From Ciona intestinalis (lineage: Eukaryota > Chordata > Ascidiacea > Phlebobranchia > Cionidae), in NCBI RefSeq assembly GCF_000224145.3, contig NC_020172.2, positions 6,061,160-6,125,159 on the forward strand: a stretch of DNA of 64,000 nucleotides. The letters run 5' to 3'. A model generated the notes under the pieces. The model was given only the letters and a program-made list of their open reading frames with translations. It made no database searches and had not been told where the DNA came from. This document shows, in pieces, positions 10,701 through 22,400 of the stretch. Position 1 is the stretch's first letter. The number at the start of each line of letters is the position of its first letter. The translations under genes and the position numbers were made by a program.

Positions 10701-13700
10701 NNNNNNNNNNNNNNNNNNNNNNNNNNNNNNNNNNNNNNNNNNNNNNNNNNNNNNNNNNNNNNNNNNNNNNNNNNNNNNNNNNNNNNNNNNNNNNNNNNNN
10801 NNNNNNNNNNNNNNNNNNNNNNNNNNNNNNNNNNNNNNNNNNNNNNNNNNNNNNNNNNNNNNNNNNNNNNNNNNNNNNNNNNNNNNNNNNNNNNNNNNNN
10901 NNNNNNNNNNNNNNNNNNNNNNNNNNNNNNNNNNNNNNNNNNNNNNNNNNNNNNNNNNNNNNNNNNNNNNNNNNNNNNNNNNNNNNNNNNNNNNNNNNNN
11001 NNNNNNNNNNNNNNNNNNNNNNNNNNNNNNNNNNNNNNNNAGACGTCGTCACACGAAGTTACGACCAATATAACCGGCAACCCCCTCCCCAAAACTTTGA
11101 CAATGACGACTGGCCACAGCCCCCGCCTAATTCACCCCACCCCAGAGACACTACCCCACTACTACTCGCTACGACAATCACCCATACCGTGAGCCCCCAC
11201 CAGGACGTGACGACACCCATGGCTTCCCCCGCCCACCTCGTCACCCTTATGACCCTGATGATGAAGATAGCTCCGAGGGAATCGATGTCGACGCCCCTAC
11301 CCCGCCCCCACAGAAGGGGAAGTCCCTGTGGGGGAACAAACCCCCTAGTGGCCAGATGCGACGAGCCGAACCAGCAGGGTACCAGAAGGATTATGGGTAA
11401 ATTTAATATAAGATGTCTATGTGCTAAATATCTGTGCTTACTAACGTATAATTAGAAATGGCTTTTAAATATTATTGCAACATCGTTTCGCCCGATCTGA
11501 ACATAAGATATCTATGTTTCACAACTGCAATATATATATAATTATGGTAAAAATAGTTCTTCCTATTTTGTTGCTGTCCGACAAGACATCGTCATAAATA
11601 TAAGATGTCTATGTTATGTTTATGACCTCATAGATACGAGCGACAACCAGGAGACGGGCTAAACAATGAGTTGAACAATCAACCGATTGTTCGCAAACAA
11701 TCGCCTCCCAGGAAACCAATGAGGAATTCTATCAAGAATAATTCGGAGGTGGGTGTGTTTGTAGTTTGTAGTTTAGGACTTTTTCTAATTTTGAAGAACT
11801 TTGAATAAAGAACTTTTTTAAACTGCCCTTAATGCAGGAATAACTACTGTCAGGAACTGGTGCTAGAAAATCATTTCCAACAAACTGTATAATAGGAGAG
11901 ACATATTTCGCCCTAAATGGCATTGTCAGTTTCTTATTTAAATGGAATGGACAAGTAACTTCTGTGTTTGTTTTCAAACATGGGCACAATACTAAAAAAT
12001 TAGAAGATTATTTATAACATTTCTATGTAGGTACCTGATCAGGGTAACCCCCCACAACCGGCCAATGAGAATCACCCGCTGAGCCACGCCCACTCTAAAG
12101 ATCGCCTCCGTGTGGCGAAAGGAATGCCGTCACGTAAACCTCCAACGAGACAATCGAGTTCGGGGAATCTTATTAATGTTGATGATGGTGGGTGTATATG
12201 GGGGGTTGGTGGGTGCATATGGGGGGTTGGTGGGTAGTTGTAATGTTTCATACACCTCGTGCTCGTTTACAAGTTACCGCATATGTAACTTTGTGGGTGA
12301 TTTTTATGTATGGCTGACAATGTGTACAACCCATTAGTGCCACTGGGTTGAAGCAATTACTGTTGAGTGTCTTTCCCAAGGACACATACGCCCACAATGG
12401 TAGCAGCGACGAGTCTTGAACCACTAACCTCTGGGTTAGATACAAGCGCTTGGTTTCACCTCGTTATATTTACACACACGCTATTATTACGTCATAAAGT
12501 TTATTTTTTTGTTTCATAGACAATGATGACAATACTGATTATGAGATCACGGTTACAACAAACGATTTACGTCACGTGCGACAATCGCCGATCACCGTGC
12601 AACAAACGAACATTACAACCCCTCCTAAGGTATTGGGTTTTTATGGTGTTATATGATGTTTTTATAATTTCAAATCGTATTTTTATGGTTTTGTTGCCTG
12701 GGGTTTTATATTATGTCTAAAGATTACATTTTATGTTTATTGTTTAAAATAATGTTTTTATAGTTTTGTATGATTTTCTATGTTAATATATGATATCTAT
12801 GGTTTAAATAATATTAACATTGAATTTAGGTGAAAGGTCACGAGGGTTCAAAGGTGAAAAGGTTGACCAAAGATGAAGTGAAAGTTAAAGAAGGTAAAAA
12901 TATTTGCGTTTTTAAAAATTCACCCCGCCATCACCATGGCAACATAATTGACACGGAAGCTTAACCTGCCACGACAAACCTAAAATGCGCCAAGCCGCAC
13001 ATTTTCCACAATACAAACTAATGGTTTGATGCTGTGGGGAACTTTATGGGCTGTGATGTCATCAAACTTTTGTCATCGCTCTTTTAAAGTCGTGAGGATA
13101 CGGTTTTATAATTCTATAGATATTCTTTGTTTACTACCAAATGGGACGAGAAAATTGAATGAAAAGATGTCCCATCCTACCCCAACCTACTGGACCATCT
13201 TACCCCAACCTAATATAGACAATCGTTGCAGACAAGAAACTTTCGGAACAAAAGTCAAAAATAGTTTTCAAGGTTCCGGACCCCAACGCAACGAAACCCA
13301 CCCCCCTTCCCGATATCACGGAACCCGTGAATAATAAGAAACAACCACCAACTTATACAGGTATTGTGATGTCATCATGATGTCATAAACATAGGGGCCA
13401 AACACAGGGGAGGCAGGGATAGTTAGACACATACAAATCCTGTGAAACAAATCTAACTTATTGGTTGTAATGTTTACTGATTAATGCAGTGTTGAAAATT
13501 GGGGGTTGGCCTGCCCACCCTGCCACCCCAGGTTTGGTGCCTATGTTAAGCATGGTTGTATTAATGTTTGCATGACAATAATCAACGCACCACTTGACGC
13601 CAAAGTTTGTTATTAATGTTACGACTCCTTTTTTCATCATAGGGAATTCCCCTCCAAAGCCTAAGCAATCAATTGGATCAGGTGCGGTAATTATGATATC

Positions 13701-16700
13701 ACATTTATTTATTATGACATCACAACAATTGCATGCATTGTCTGTTTGTTGGTTGTATTTATTGTAATTATTGAATGTTGTTTATTATTAATTAAAACTA
13801 AACATCATGAAGACATTCGTAACAAAGTACCCGCTATCTTAATTCTAACTTTCCCTGTCTCTTATTAAAAGAAATAATTATTCCACTGGGCGGCATCGAA
13901 CTCAGGACATCGTAGTTTGTTCCCACTCGCTTCAACTGTTAAACCTCCAATTCCAATTCCATGTCAAATGTTGCAATGTATTCCTGGTGTATTCACTTTT
14001 GCAAACATAAACCAAAATATTAATTTGGTGCCAAACGATATAAACCAGCAATTTCCATCCACAGACCTTCTGGGGCAGTTCAAGTCTGCCCGTGAGAATG
14101 CGGTGCGCAGTGCGGCCAAGAAACAGGACCGTGCACTCAAGTCAGTGGTGGCCCTCACCCGTATGGGGCGTACCCCCTCACCCACAAAGAAGAAACCCCA
14201 GCCAGAGAATTTACCCGATAAAAACGCGGATCGTATTATTAACAGCAAGTCNNNNNNNNNNNNNNNNNNNNNNNNNNNNNNNNNNNNNNNNNNNNNNNNN
14301 NNNNNNNNNNNNNNNNNNNNNNNNNNNNNNNNNNNNNNNNNNNNNNNNNNNNNNNNNNNNNNNNNNNNNNNNNNNNNNNNNNNNNNNNNNNNNNNNNNNN
14401 NNNNNNNNNNNNNNNNNNNNNNNNNNNNNNNNNNNNNNNNNNNNNNNNNNNNNNNNNNNNNNNNNNNNNNNNNNNNNNNNNNNNNNNNNNNNNNNNNNNN
14501 NNNNNNNNNNNNNNNNNNNNNNNNNNNNNNNNNNNNNNNNNNNNNNNNNNNNNNNNNNNNNNNNNNNNNNNNNNNNNNNNNNNNNNNNNNNNNNNNNNNN
14601 NNNNNNNNNNNNNNNNNNNNNNNNNNNNNNNNNNNNNNNNNNNNNNNNNNNNNNNNNNNNNNNNNNNNNNNNNNNNNNNNNNNNNNNNNNNNNNNNNNNN
14701 NNNNNNNNNNNNNNNNNNNNNNNNNNNNNNNNNNNNNNNNNNNNNNNNNNNNNNNNNNNNNNNNNNNNNNNNNNNNNNNNNNNNNNNNNNNNNNNNNNNN
14801 NNNNNNNNNNNNNNNNNNNNNNNNNNNNNTACTTATACAAACCCCATGAGGATATCGGGTTCAATGCTCGACACTGGTAGGCACATGTGTCCTTGGGCAA
14901 GACACTTAACAGCAATTACTCCAACCCAGTGGTAACTAATGGGTTGCAGCAACCTGAGTGTTTGGGTAATGGGTCAACTCGTACAATGTTATTATACATA
15001 CAGAGCATCCCCGGTTGAAAGCAGTCGGACATCGGTCCTTTCATCTTCCACGGTTACCGGGAGGAAGGAGGAGAGTGATGGGAGTGGGAGGAGAGAGAGG
15101 AGGTGGGTGTGGTGGGGGCGTGGTTGGGGATTGGACCCATTCTTTTTTGGAAAAAAGGGGATAAAAGATTGTAAATAAAAAGAATCTAATTTTAATCATT
15201 TTATTTGAATGAGAGACTTTAAAGACTGACGATGCCATTTAGGCGAAATATATATCTCTATTAATAACTAGTGGTTGGACTTGATTTTTGTCTGTTACGT
15301 TTTCATAGCACCAGATCATTACTGTATTTTACTATACAAGAATCGTTCAACCATATCAGCACCAGATCAGGGTCAGATTCGCAGAATTTATCTAATTTTG
15401 AACATGTGTAACAAATGTTAGTTGGCTTGTTTATCTCCTCACCATTATATAAGGATGAGGTAATATTGTATAAATGTCGTTCACCAGCAGGGATGATCGT
15501 CGAGGTCGTTCTCATGGTCGATCACGTGACGATCATGATCGGCGTGATCACGGGAGTCCATCACGAAGAAGAGGGAGGTCGCGATCACGTGATCGTGAAA
15601 TTGAACCTCGTGAACGATCACGTGAGAGGGAACTTGATCGCGATGAGCGGGCAAGGAAATCACAGCGTGATATGTGAGTGTTTAATATTATATATGGGTG
15701 AGGTGCTTGCACGCCGAACCATCGACTGTCGTTACAACGCGGATATTCTAAGTTTTAAGTGAAAAATAAAATAAAATACAAAAAGTGAAAAATAAAATAA
15801 AATACAAAACAACTCGTACAATATACTGAGCAGCATATACAATACATATTCAAGTAACTAATATGAAGTTAACAATATCCCCTGCTCAGCTACCATCGAG
15901 CGGTAAGCCCGTACAAACACCACCCCGAGGATCCCCCTTACCCACGCAGGGAACCCCCCTACCCCCGTTCTCGTGACCCACGTTCCGACGAACCCGATTG
16001 GGTTGAAGAGTTTCGTCGTCGTCGTGCCAATGATGATGATCATGTGACGCGTCGCGCATGGGTGAACGACCCTCGCTGGAAGTAAGATTTCTTTGTTTGT
16101 TGATTTTGGGGACGTTATATTCGCAAGGATACAATGACCATCGAACTTAATTCTTTAATTAATACATTGGTTGTAATGTTTACTAATTAATGCAGTGTGG
16201 AAAATTCCAGGGTTGGCCTGCCCACCCTGCCACCCCAGGTTTGGTGCCTATACATAAATTTAATATATGATATCTAAGGATAAATTTAATATATGATATC
16301 TATGTAGAGATAAGCGTCGAGAGTTCGACATCAACGAGTACGAGCGCGATGTGCGGAAAGCCACGTCTTATAATAGCGACTTTGAACAGGTGGGTGGTAA
16401 TGGTTGTCTTTGTCTCTTCCAATACGATAGGGAAGAATAAATTAATTAAAACAACAAAGAGAAAGGAATTAGCTGCGAAACAACAGTCGTTAAAACAAGT
16501 TCTGGATAAATGTCAAATAACTCCCAATGTAAGGGGACATAGGTTGTAAAAAACAAAACATTGGTGAACACCCCTTAAACCTCAGTTTTCTTTGCAGCCT
16601 CAACGTAAACAAATGTTTCCGAGCAAGTTGATGGCTAAGGGGAATCCCCCACCTGGTAGGAAGCACCCAGGGGGGAATCCCCGGGGTAATAATGACTGGA

Positions 16701-17093
16701 TGAGAGACTTGAAAGAAAACAACAAGAAGGCAGCGAAGAATCGGTGAGTGTGGTGCGCTGGTGGCTGGGGGTTGGCATGATGTGGTATAGGCGCCAAACC
16801 TGGGGTGGCAGGGTGTGCAGGCCAACCCTAATTTTCTACACTACATTAATCAGTAAACATTACAACCAATAAGTTAGATTTGTTTCACAGGATTGTGTGT
16901 CTAACTATCCCTGCCTCCCTGTGTTTATAAAAAAGTTGACGCCAATGAATATGATGTAATAATCGCATGGGTTACTAAGGGTCACTGTGATTGTGACATA
17001 ATAATCAGTAGTCGTAATAATTGCATGAATTATTATTTTGAAATATTTATGCTTATATTATTTCTATGTGGCAGTTTCGGAAACATTCGTTGA
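4705..17093 (+). CDS. large disordered Q/P/R-rich protein, unidentified (interrupted by two gaps)
   Basis: I do not recognise the family. Exons that join in frame: 4705-4950, 5346-5386, 5743-6082, 6417-6554, 6767-6876, 7113-7758, 8066-8924, 10334-gap, gap-11396, 11634-11748, 12031-12187, 12520-12629, 12830-12893, 13232-13360, 13643-13681, 14065-gap, 15004-15102, 15491-15673, 15890-16081, 16308-16389, 16598-16743, 17075-17093. The N-terminus (MADVDYYQSGNPRYDSRGYD) opens a Y/N/Q/R-rich region with CAA-encoded poly-Q. Exon 4 has a more ordered patch, NNGIAVFGIVAKVDPP. Exon 7 begins GVRAVKNLFDKPGAP and continues in GFPNDRG-like repeats. Exon 14065 (DLLGQFKSARENAVRSAAKK) looks helical and basic. 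Exon 15491 is arginine/serine-rich like SR proteins, and the C-terminus contains DWVEEFRRRR, EFDINEYERDVRKATSY and NDWMRDLKENNKKAAKNR. No catalytic domain is visible. The composition suggests a scaffold or RNA-/cytoskeleton-associated protein, which is only inference. It could also be two genes if a promoter lies in the 9.4-10.3 kb intron. Confidence 0.72.
5468..5612 (+). repeat. short TIR element, copy 1
   Basis: Begins AGGCGCCAAACCTGGGGTGG and ends CCTCCCCTGTGTTTATAAAG. It lies in an intron of the 4705 gene. The family is about 150 bp, non-coding, with ends that are inverted copies of TAGGCACCAAAC in the best copies. Confidence 0.75.
8230..8800 (+). repeat. coding repeats (GFPNDRG-like) built of GGGG...CCCC palindromes
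   Basis: This part of exon 7 encodes about 15 degenerate copies of a 10-13-residue unit such as RRGFPNDRG, RRGFPQDRE and GIPNDN. The DNA alternates GGGG and CCCC blocks and includes palindromes such as GGGATTCCCC (8341), GGGGATTTCCCC (8382) and GGGAATTCCCCC (8595). The repeat keeps two other frames open over several hundred bases; I treat those ORFs as shadows. Confidence 0.75.
9289..9398 (+). CDS. possible alternative terminal exon of the 4705 gene
   Basis: Exon 7 ends at 8924 in phase 1. The acceptor at 9288 (TTTACGATAG) joins in frame and gives VNHGPYRLEHYEEHTLPCKY followed by TVDDDELIESKLNACE and a stop. The acceptor at 10333 (TTTCCCCAG) has the same phase and continues the long protein (APDSTQPPHPYNQPSQP). 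The gene may therefore make a short and a long isoform. Evidence is only splice-site and phase compatibility. Confidence 0.35.
9399..10333. other. long intron, no gene seen
   Basis: AT-rich intron sequence containing one copy of the terminal-inverted-repeat element (9616-9772). No coding exon that joins in frame or RNA gene is visible. It could hide a promoter if the downstream exons are a separate gene. Confidence 0.5.
9616..9772 (+). repeat. short TIR element, copy 2 (intact ends)
   Basis: Left end TGGCACCAAACCTGGGG, right end TAATAGTTTGGTGCCTA. The two ends are inverted repeats of about 11 bases. It is the clearest full-length copy. Confidence 0.8.
10385..11040. other. assembly gap (656 N)
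   Basis: Run of N that interrupts the exon starting at 10334. The exon on the other side resumes in a P/Y/R-rich frame at 11041. Confidence 0.99.
11041..11396 (+). other. exon with an apparent one-base frameshift beside the gap
   Basis: From 11042 the frame reads DVVTRSYDQYNRQPPPQNFD and continues to HPRDTTP (near 11158). The better continuation, TTTRYDNHPYREPPPGRDD to GYQKDYG, lies one frame over and runs to a good donor at 11396. An intron is unlikely because the two halves abut. The simplest explanation is a missing or extra base in low-quality sequence at the gap edge. Confidence 0.6.
13391..13543 (-). repeat. short TIR element, copy 3
   Basis: Reverse orientation: starts GGGGCCAAACACAGGGGAGG and ends CCCCAGGTTTGGTGCCTA. 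It lies in an intron of the 4705 gene. Confidence 0.8.
14252..14829. other. assembly gap (578 N)
   Basis: Run of N that starts just inside or at the end of the exon encoding DLLGQFKSAREN...INSK. The next exon (15004) needs two bases from the left side. The TC just before the gap would complete a serine codon, so little coding sequence need be missing. Confidence 0.99.
16161..16253 (-). repeat. short TIR element, copy 4 (truncated)
   Basis: Only the half from TTGGTTGTAATGTTTACT to CCAGGTTTGGTGCCTATA is present. Confidence 0.75.
16787..16943 (+). repeat. short TIR element, copy 5
   Basis: Full-length copy in the last intron of the 4705 gene, from ATAGGCGCCAAACCTGGGG to GTTTATAAAAAAGTTGACGC. 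Confidence 0.8.
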
Positions 17094-18069
17094 CTGGATT
17101 CATAGAAATGTTATATAAGGTAAAACATAGAAATATCATAATAATATTTCAATGTTGTCACAGTGTCCATAGCAACCCATAGTTTCATCATAATAGGCAC
17201 CAAACTTATTGGTTGTAATGTTTACTGATTATTGCAGTGCAGAAAATTAGGGTTAACCTGCCCACCCTGCCACTCCAGGTTTGGCACCTATGCTCTTATT
17301 ACATAACAATACCCATTTATGACATCATACACCACCATTATGACATCACAACCCTTTAGTTTCAGATGATGTTCCAGTGATTCCAGTTGAAAACTTCGCA
17401 GTGTTTCCAGTTTTTTATGCAAATCATGATCACATTTCTATTTTTTGTAAATCTTTTTACACAATTTCATATATCTGCGGTGCTGTTGTGTGATGGACAA
17501 GTATTTTATGCGTTTTATATTTTTAGATCATCTATAAATTGTGTAAATTAATTAATTGTCATTGTGATTGATTAGTTGGCATTGTGACATCATAATCACA
17601 ATCGTTACTGCCTCGATACAAAATCATGTTATTTCTATGGTGCGTGTGTATAGCTGCTCACATGTATTACAACATTCACTAATATTTGTGTCGTTGTTGT
17701 TGTTTGGGTTGAAACGTGATATTTATCTCTTTAAACACGATAGCGAAAATCATGTTATTTAAAGAACGAAAGAAGGGAATTTGTAGCAAAACAAAATAGT
17801 TTGTTCATGAAGTTGACGATTCTTGTATCAAAACAACAGTCACAATAAGAACGAAGTAACAGCCAAACAACAACCATTATGACATGCAGAAGTAAAATAA
17901 TTTAAAGAACTTTAGTTCAATAACACGCATGTTATTCAGGGAGGTTGTGGAATATATCCCAACAATCGCTGTTTAGAATTAAGCTTTTTAATAAGAGACT
18001 ATTATGACATCACAATAGATTGGTAATTTTATTTAAACAGGTAAATATTGCACATTCAGCATTATGACA
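17094..18069. other. intergenic spacer between the 4705 gene and UPF0449
   Basis: Convergent gene ends flank this AT-rich stretch. It holds TIR copy 6, several TGACATCA/TGATGTCA elements (17318, 17338, 17584, 18003, 18063) and a partial copy of the GTTTTAACGACTGTCGTTTTG repeat family near 17750-17880. No gene is seen. Confidence 0.6.
17191..17291 (-). repeat. short TIR element, copy 6 (internal deletion, both ends kept)
   Basis: Both inverted ends are present (TAGGCACCAAAC and GTTTGGCACCTA) but about 50 internal bases are missing. Confidence 0.75.
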
Positions 18070-18726
18070 TCATAAAGCATTGTCCTCGTTAATCTGTTTC
18101 ATTGATTTTAATTCATTAATTTTTTGTCGAAGAATTTGCCCTCTGGTCGAAATTTGTTCGAAAAGTTTTCGTAAATCTGAACTTCCTTCTGAAAGTTCCT
18201 CATTGGTCGAGAGAAACTTGGTCACCTGTGATGTCATAAATGGTATTGTGATATCATTAAAGTTGGCATATATCGCATGGCTTCCGAAACTTTTGCTTCT
18301 GATTCCTTTATAATCGAATTAACTTGATCGAACTATTGTATAAAGTATATATTGATGATATTGTATTTAAAAAAAGAAAAAATCATAAAAAAGTAAACTT
18401 TTGGACGGACAAATGAAATAAAAAAAGTTATTAAAATTCTAATGTAAACTACCTCGTTATATCTTTCTTCAATTTTCATTATTTCAACATTTTCATCTGA
18501 ATCCTCTTTGGCGTCAATAAACTCTGTATAGAAACATATAATTATTATGTGCAACACTGGGAAAGAGAAACACTGGCTACGTCATACCTTCTTCGGTGAC
18601 GTCATCTGCCATCGACACAAACGCGAAATCGTCATCTTTTGCGTTTGTGACGTCTTCAATTATTTCTTCTAGAGTGGGGGGTGGCGGACGAACCGCAAGT
18701 TGTTTGACGTCATTTTTACGTAACAT
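18070..18726 (-). CDS. UPF0449 family protein (C19orf25-like), 3 exons
   Basis: Exons on the minus strand: 18726-18588, 18523-18453, 18225-18070, together 122 codons (121 residues; the human relative is about 118). The N-terminus MLRKNDVKQLAVRPPPPTLE continues EEIIEDVTNAKDDDFAFV, matching the family signature of a short basic start, R-P-x-P-P-T-[LV]-E-[EQ]-I-[LI]-E-D-V and an acidic segment. The C-terminal half (ERYNEVTKFLSTNEELSEG, LRKLFEQISTRGQILRQKI, ELKSMKQ) is a predicted coiled coil as in C19orf25. The function of the family is unknown. The exon 3 acceptor is formed by the repeat TTATGACATCACAG. A stretch at about 18260-18312 encodes ESEAKVSEAMRYM but has no usable donor, so I left it out. 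Confidence 0.8.
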
Positions 18727-19437
18727 CTCGACTTTGACATAAACAACGTAAAATATTTTGTTTATGTGATTTCTATGTCATGAGTAAAATCAGTCAGGTG
18801 TGAAACGTAAATAGAAATGTTATAAAATTTTACACATTACCGAAAATTTGTTTGTTTTGAGATGTTTAAAGTTTGTTTTATCTTTTTATTTACTTTATAT
18901 TTGAGATCGTATTCAGATTTCAAAGTTTATTAAACTTCAGACACAACAACATCTGAACACAGTTAGCTTCCCAGCTTAGTTTTGATGATGGTTTGTTTGT
19001 TTTTGTTGGAAGTCATGTAATCCGTATATGCTGATTTGTGATATTGGAAATATCAGTTCATTCTGTTGTGGAATACCAATGAATAAATAGGGTTAACAAG
19101 ATAACAAAACGTATGAAATGTGTTAGGAGTTAACTAATAGAACAGTATATTTGCTTCACTAGTGGATAAGTGTGATGATCAGGGATCATTGATTGAATAT
19201 ATTTAAATATTTTGCTCAATGTAACTATAGAGTTAACCATAGCTTTGAATAATCTATAAATATAGTTTTAATTTGTCATAAATATAACAGTATTTAGGCA
19301 GTGATGATATTTAAACATTTAGATACTTTACAGTTTATTTTACAGTTCATAATTAAGTATTTGTCTTCATATACTCAGAGTTATCTGTTTCTTTAAACAT
19401 CCAAATAATATGATTTGAATCTCGTCATACGATCAAG
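18727..19437. promoter_or_regulatory. divergent intergenic region UPF0449 / SLU7
   Basis: Both flanking genes start outward from this 711-bp stretch, so it must hold both promoters or one shared promoter. It is AT-rich, with no CpG island, no obvious TATA box and no repeat beyond short T and A runs. Confidence 0.55.
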
Positions 19438-22400
19438 ATGATTTCTGCCACGCAACCATTGAGCCGTGATGTGGCTGTCCCGCTCAGTGATGCGGAACGT
19501 GAGAAGAGGAGAGAGGAGGAACCAAAGAAACAATCTCGGGAGGAATGGAGGAAGAAGAAGGAGCTGGAGGAAGCAAGGAAGTTGGGGAACGCTCCTGCGG
19601 AGGTGGATGAGGAGGGAAAGTGAGTGGGGGGGGGAATGGTTTATTTGTCTTCACATTGTGAGGCAACAACAGTTGTTATAACACAAGTGTTCTGTTTCTT
19701 GTGTGGATGAATGTAATTTGCAACAATTACTCACAAAGTTACATACATGGTAATTTGCAAACGGGCATGAGGTGTATGAAACAGAACACCCGTGTTATAA
19801 CTACTATCGTTTCTAGGCAACTCTGGTCTAAATCCAGTTAAAGCGTCTCACTGTATGACCTTCCATATATAGCACACGCATCTTGTTTCTAACAACCCAT
19901 TCCTCCCAGAGACATCAACCCCCATATACCACAATATATATCCACGGTCCCCTGGTACGTCGACCCCTCCCAGCGCGCCTCCCTCAAACACCAGCGATGC
20001 CAACCCGAGAAACAAGTGGAGTTCAATAAAATGAACGATTGGTATCGAAGGGGGGTCGCTGACAAACCAATCGCTACTAAGTTCAGAAAAGGGGCGTGCG
20101 CAAATTGTGGAGCGATGACGCATAAGAAGAGGGATTGTTTAGAGGTTTGTGATGTCATAATTGGTGTATATGAGGTCATAGCTGCCAAACCTGGGGCGGC
20201 AGGGTAGGCGGGCAAATCCTTCTATTCTGCACTGTATTAATCAGTAAACATTACAACCAATAAGTTAGATTTGTTTCACAGGATTGTGTGTCTAACTATC
20301 CCTGCCTCCCCTGTGTTTATAAAAGTTTGGCCAATTTTTTAATAAAAAAAACGAATCTACTGGTATTTAATGGATGAATATCATTACATAAGTCTGTTTC
20401 TGTTTATATTCATTAAACACAATGCACATTGTATCGAATAAAGTTCTCGTGTACATTATGCACACAGCAGCCACAGATGGCGGGCCAAAGTACGACTTGT
20501 ATTATATATAGGCCCTACCATGTAAATAGCTTGCACATATGTGTTAACATCCCCTCCAACCACAGCGTCCGCGTAGGGTTGGAGCAAAATACACAGGGGA
20601 AGGAATTGCACCCGACGAACATTTACAACCGGATCTTAACCTCGATTTTGATGGGAAGAGGGATCGATGGAACGGGTGAGTTGGGGTGGGGTGGGGTTAG
20701 GGTGAGGTCATAGTTGGCGGTGGTGTGGGGGCCAAAGGGGTCTGAGATTTAGGCAATAGTTGGCCCATTACCCTAACACCCCAAAATCAGGATGCTACAA
20801 TCAAATAGTGACCACTGGTTACAATGGTAGCAGTAAACCAGTATCTTATGGTTGCAATGCATATGCCAATGACTTCGCTGGAATGTTTTATGCTGTCAAT
20901 AAAGGGGATATTTTCAAAAATGGATAACTATTGGCATCACAATGATCCAAAATTCAATAGTTTATTAAACAATGTTTATTATGACATCATAGATACAATC
21001 CGAACCAACACAAGGAGGTCATCGAGGAATATAAAAAGATAGAAATCGCAAAACAAACGGTGAAAGCCAAGAAATTACAAGAAGAACTTATTAGTGGGAA
21101 GATGGAGGTTTACATGATGTTTGTTTAAATATTAATTCTTTCAAGTTATTTGTTGCCTGCCAACGTTTCTTCTTTATGTATGTCGTTTTTTATCGATTTT
21201 CCAAATTTTTGTAAAACTTTACTCTGCATGAATGTGCCGGTGTATTTTGCGCTGAGTACTGTGTATGCCTACGGTTGTGACATCACTGATGCCCATTATG
21301 ACATCACTGATATCCATTATGACATCACACAGGAAGGAGGGTCAGACGACGAGGACAAATACGCTGACGCAGCGAGCATGCCGGGGACAAACTTCGACAG
21401 CAAACAAAGGATCACGGTCCGTAACTTGAGGATCAGGGAGGATACCGCGAAATATTTACGTAATTTGAACCCGAACTCTGCTTACTACGACCCGAAGACA
21501 AGGTCGATGAGGGAGAATCCTTACGAGGGGAGTGGAAAGGCTGCGGCTGAGTGAGTGCCGGATATAAAATATATAGTTTTGTTACATTTGTATTTGTTGC
21601 TATCTATAGGTTGAGTGAGTAATCGTGTTGGTTGGTTTATACTTAATGTGTTTTGTTCGTTTTGCTGGTAATTCCAATCTCTTCGTTCTTTTAATTCAAA
21701 ATGACCTTTGTTATTGTGATCAATGGTATAAGTTATAACCCCCTTTGTTTAATACAGGGGTGACTTCGCTGGCGATAACTTTGTCCGACACACGGGCGAT
21801 ACACACGCGATGGCTCGCACGCAAAGTAAGTATAAGATTTCTATGATGTAACAATTATTGTTTGGTTATAATGCTTTGGTACTTGTATTGCTGAAGTTTT
21901 TTTAAATTATTAGTAAAATACAAATATAAAACACATGACGTCACCCCTTGTTTTAAAAGTTAGTTTATTATGTCAAATTTTTGTGACAATCATCAGGGAA
22001 TGATTGATGAAGTCTCGCCGTATGGCAGACGAAACGTTGGGAATACACTATACGTTTTTTATACCAGATGAGCCATTGATATATTGCTTCTTCTAGTATT
22101 TCTATTAATTTTTTTTTTGCCTATATAGAAAAAGGTCGCTGCACTCGAAATCCCTAAAATTTATCCTGAAATAATTTTTTTTTATTATTTTTACACCTAT
22201 AACCATGACAACACTCTCTCTCCCCCCCCTAGTGTTCGCATGGGAGGCGGGAGATCGAGGGGTCGAAGTTCATCTACAAGCCGACCCCACGAGGTTGGAG
22301 ATGCTACAGAAGTCGTTCCATGTGAGGAAGGATGAGTTCAAGAAAGACGAACAACAATCAATCCTGGCTAAGTACGGGGGGTTGGAACATCTCGATGCAC

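Noticed and set aside
10267-11092. ORFs spanning poly-N (also 13917-14915 and 43258-43608)
   Set aside because: Their length comes from assembly gaps; only the flanking exons are supported.
21150-21332. N-terminal extension of the SLU7 exon at 21333 ([17 protein letters not shown]...)
   Set aside because: Intron sequence read through; the acceptor GACATCACACAG at 21332 and homology begin at [11 protein letters not shown].
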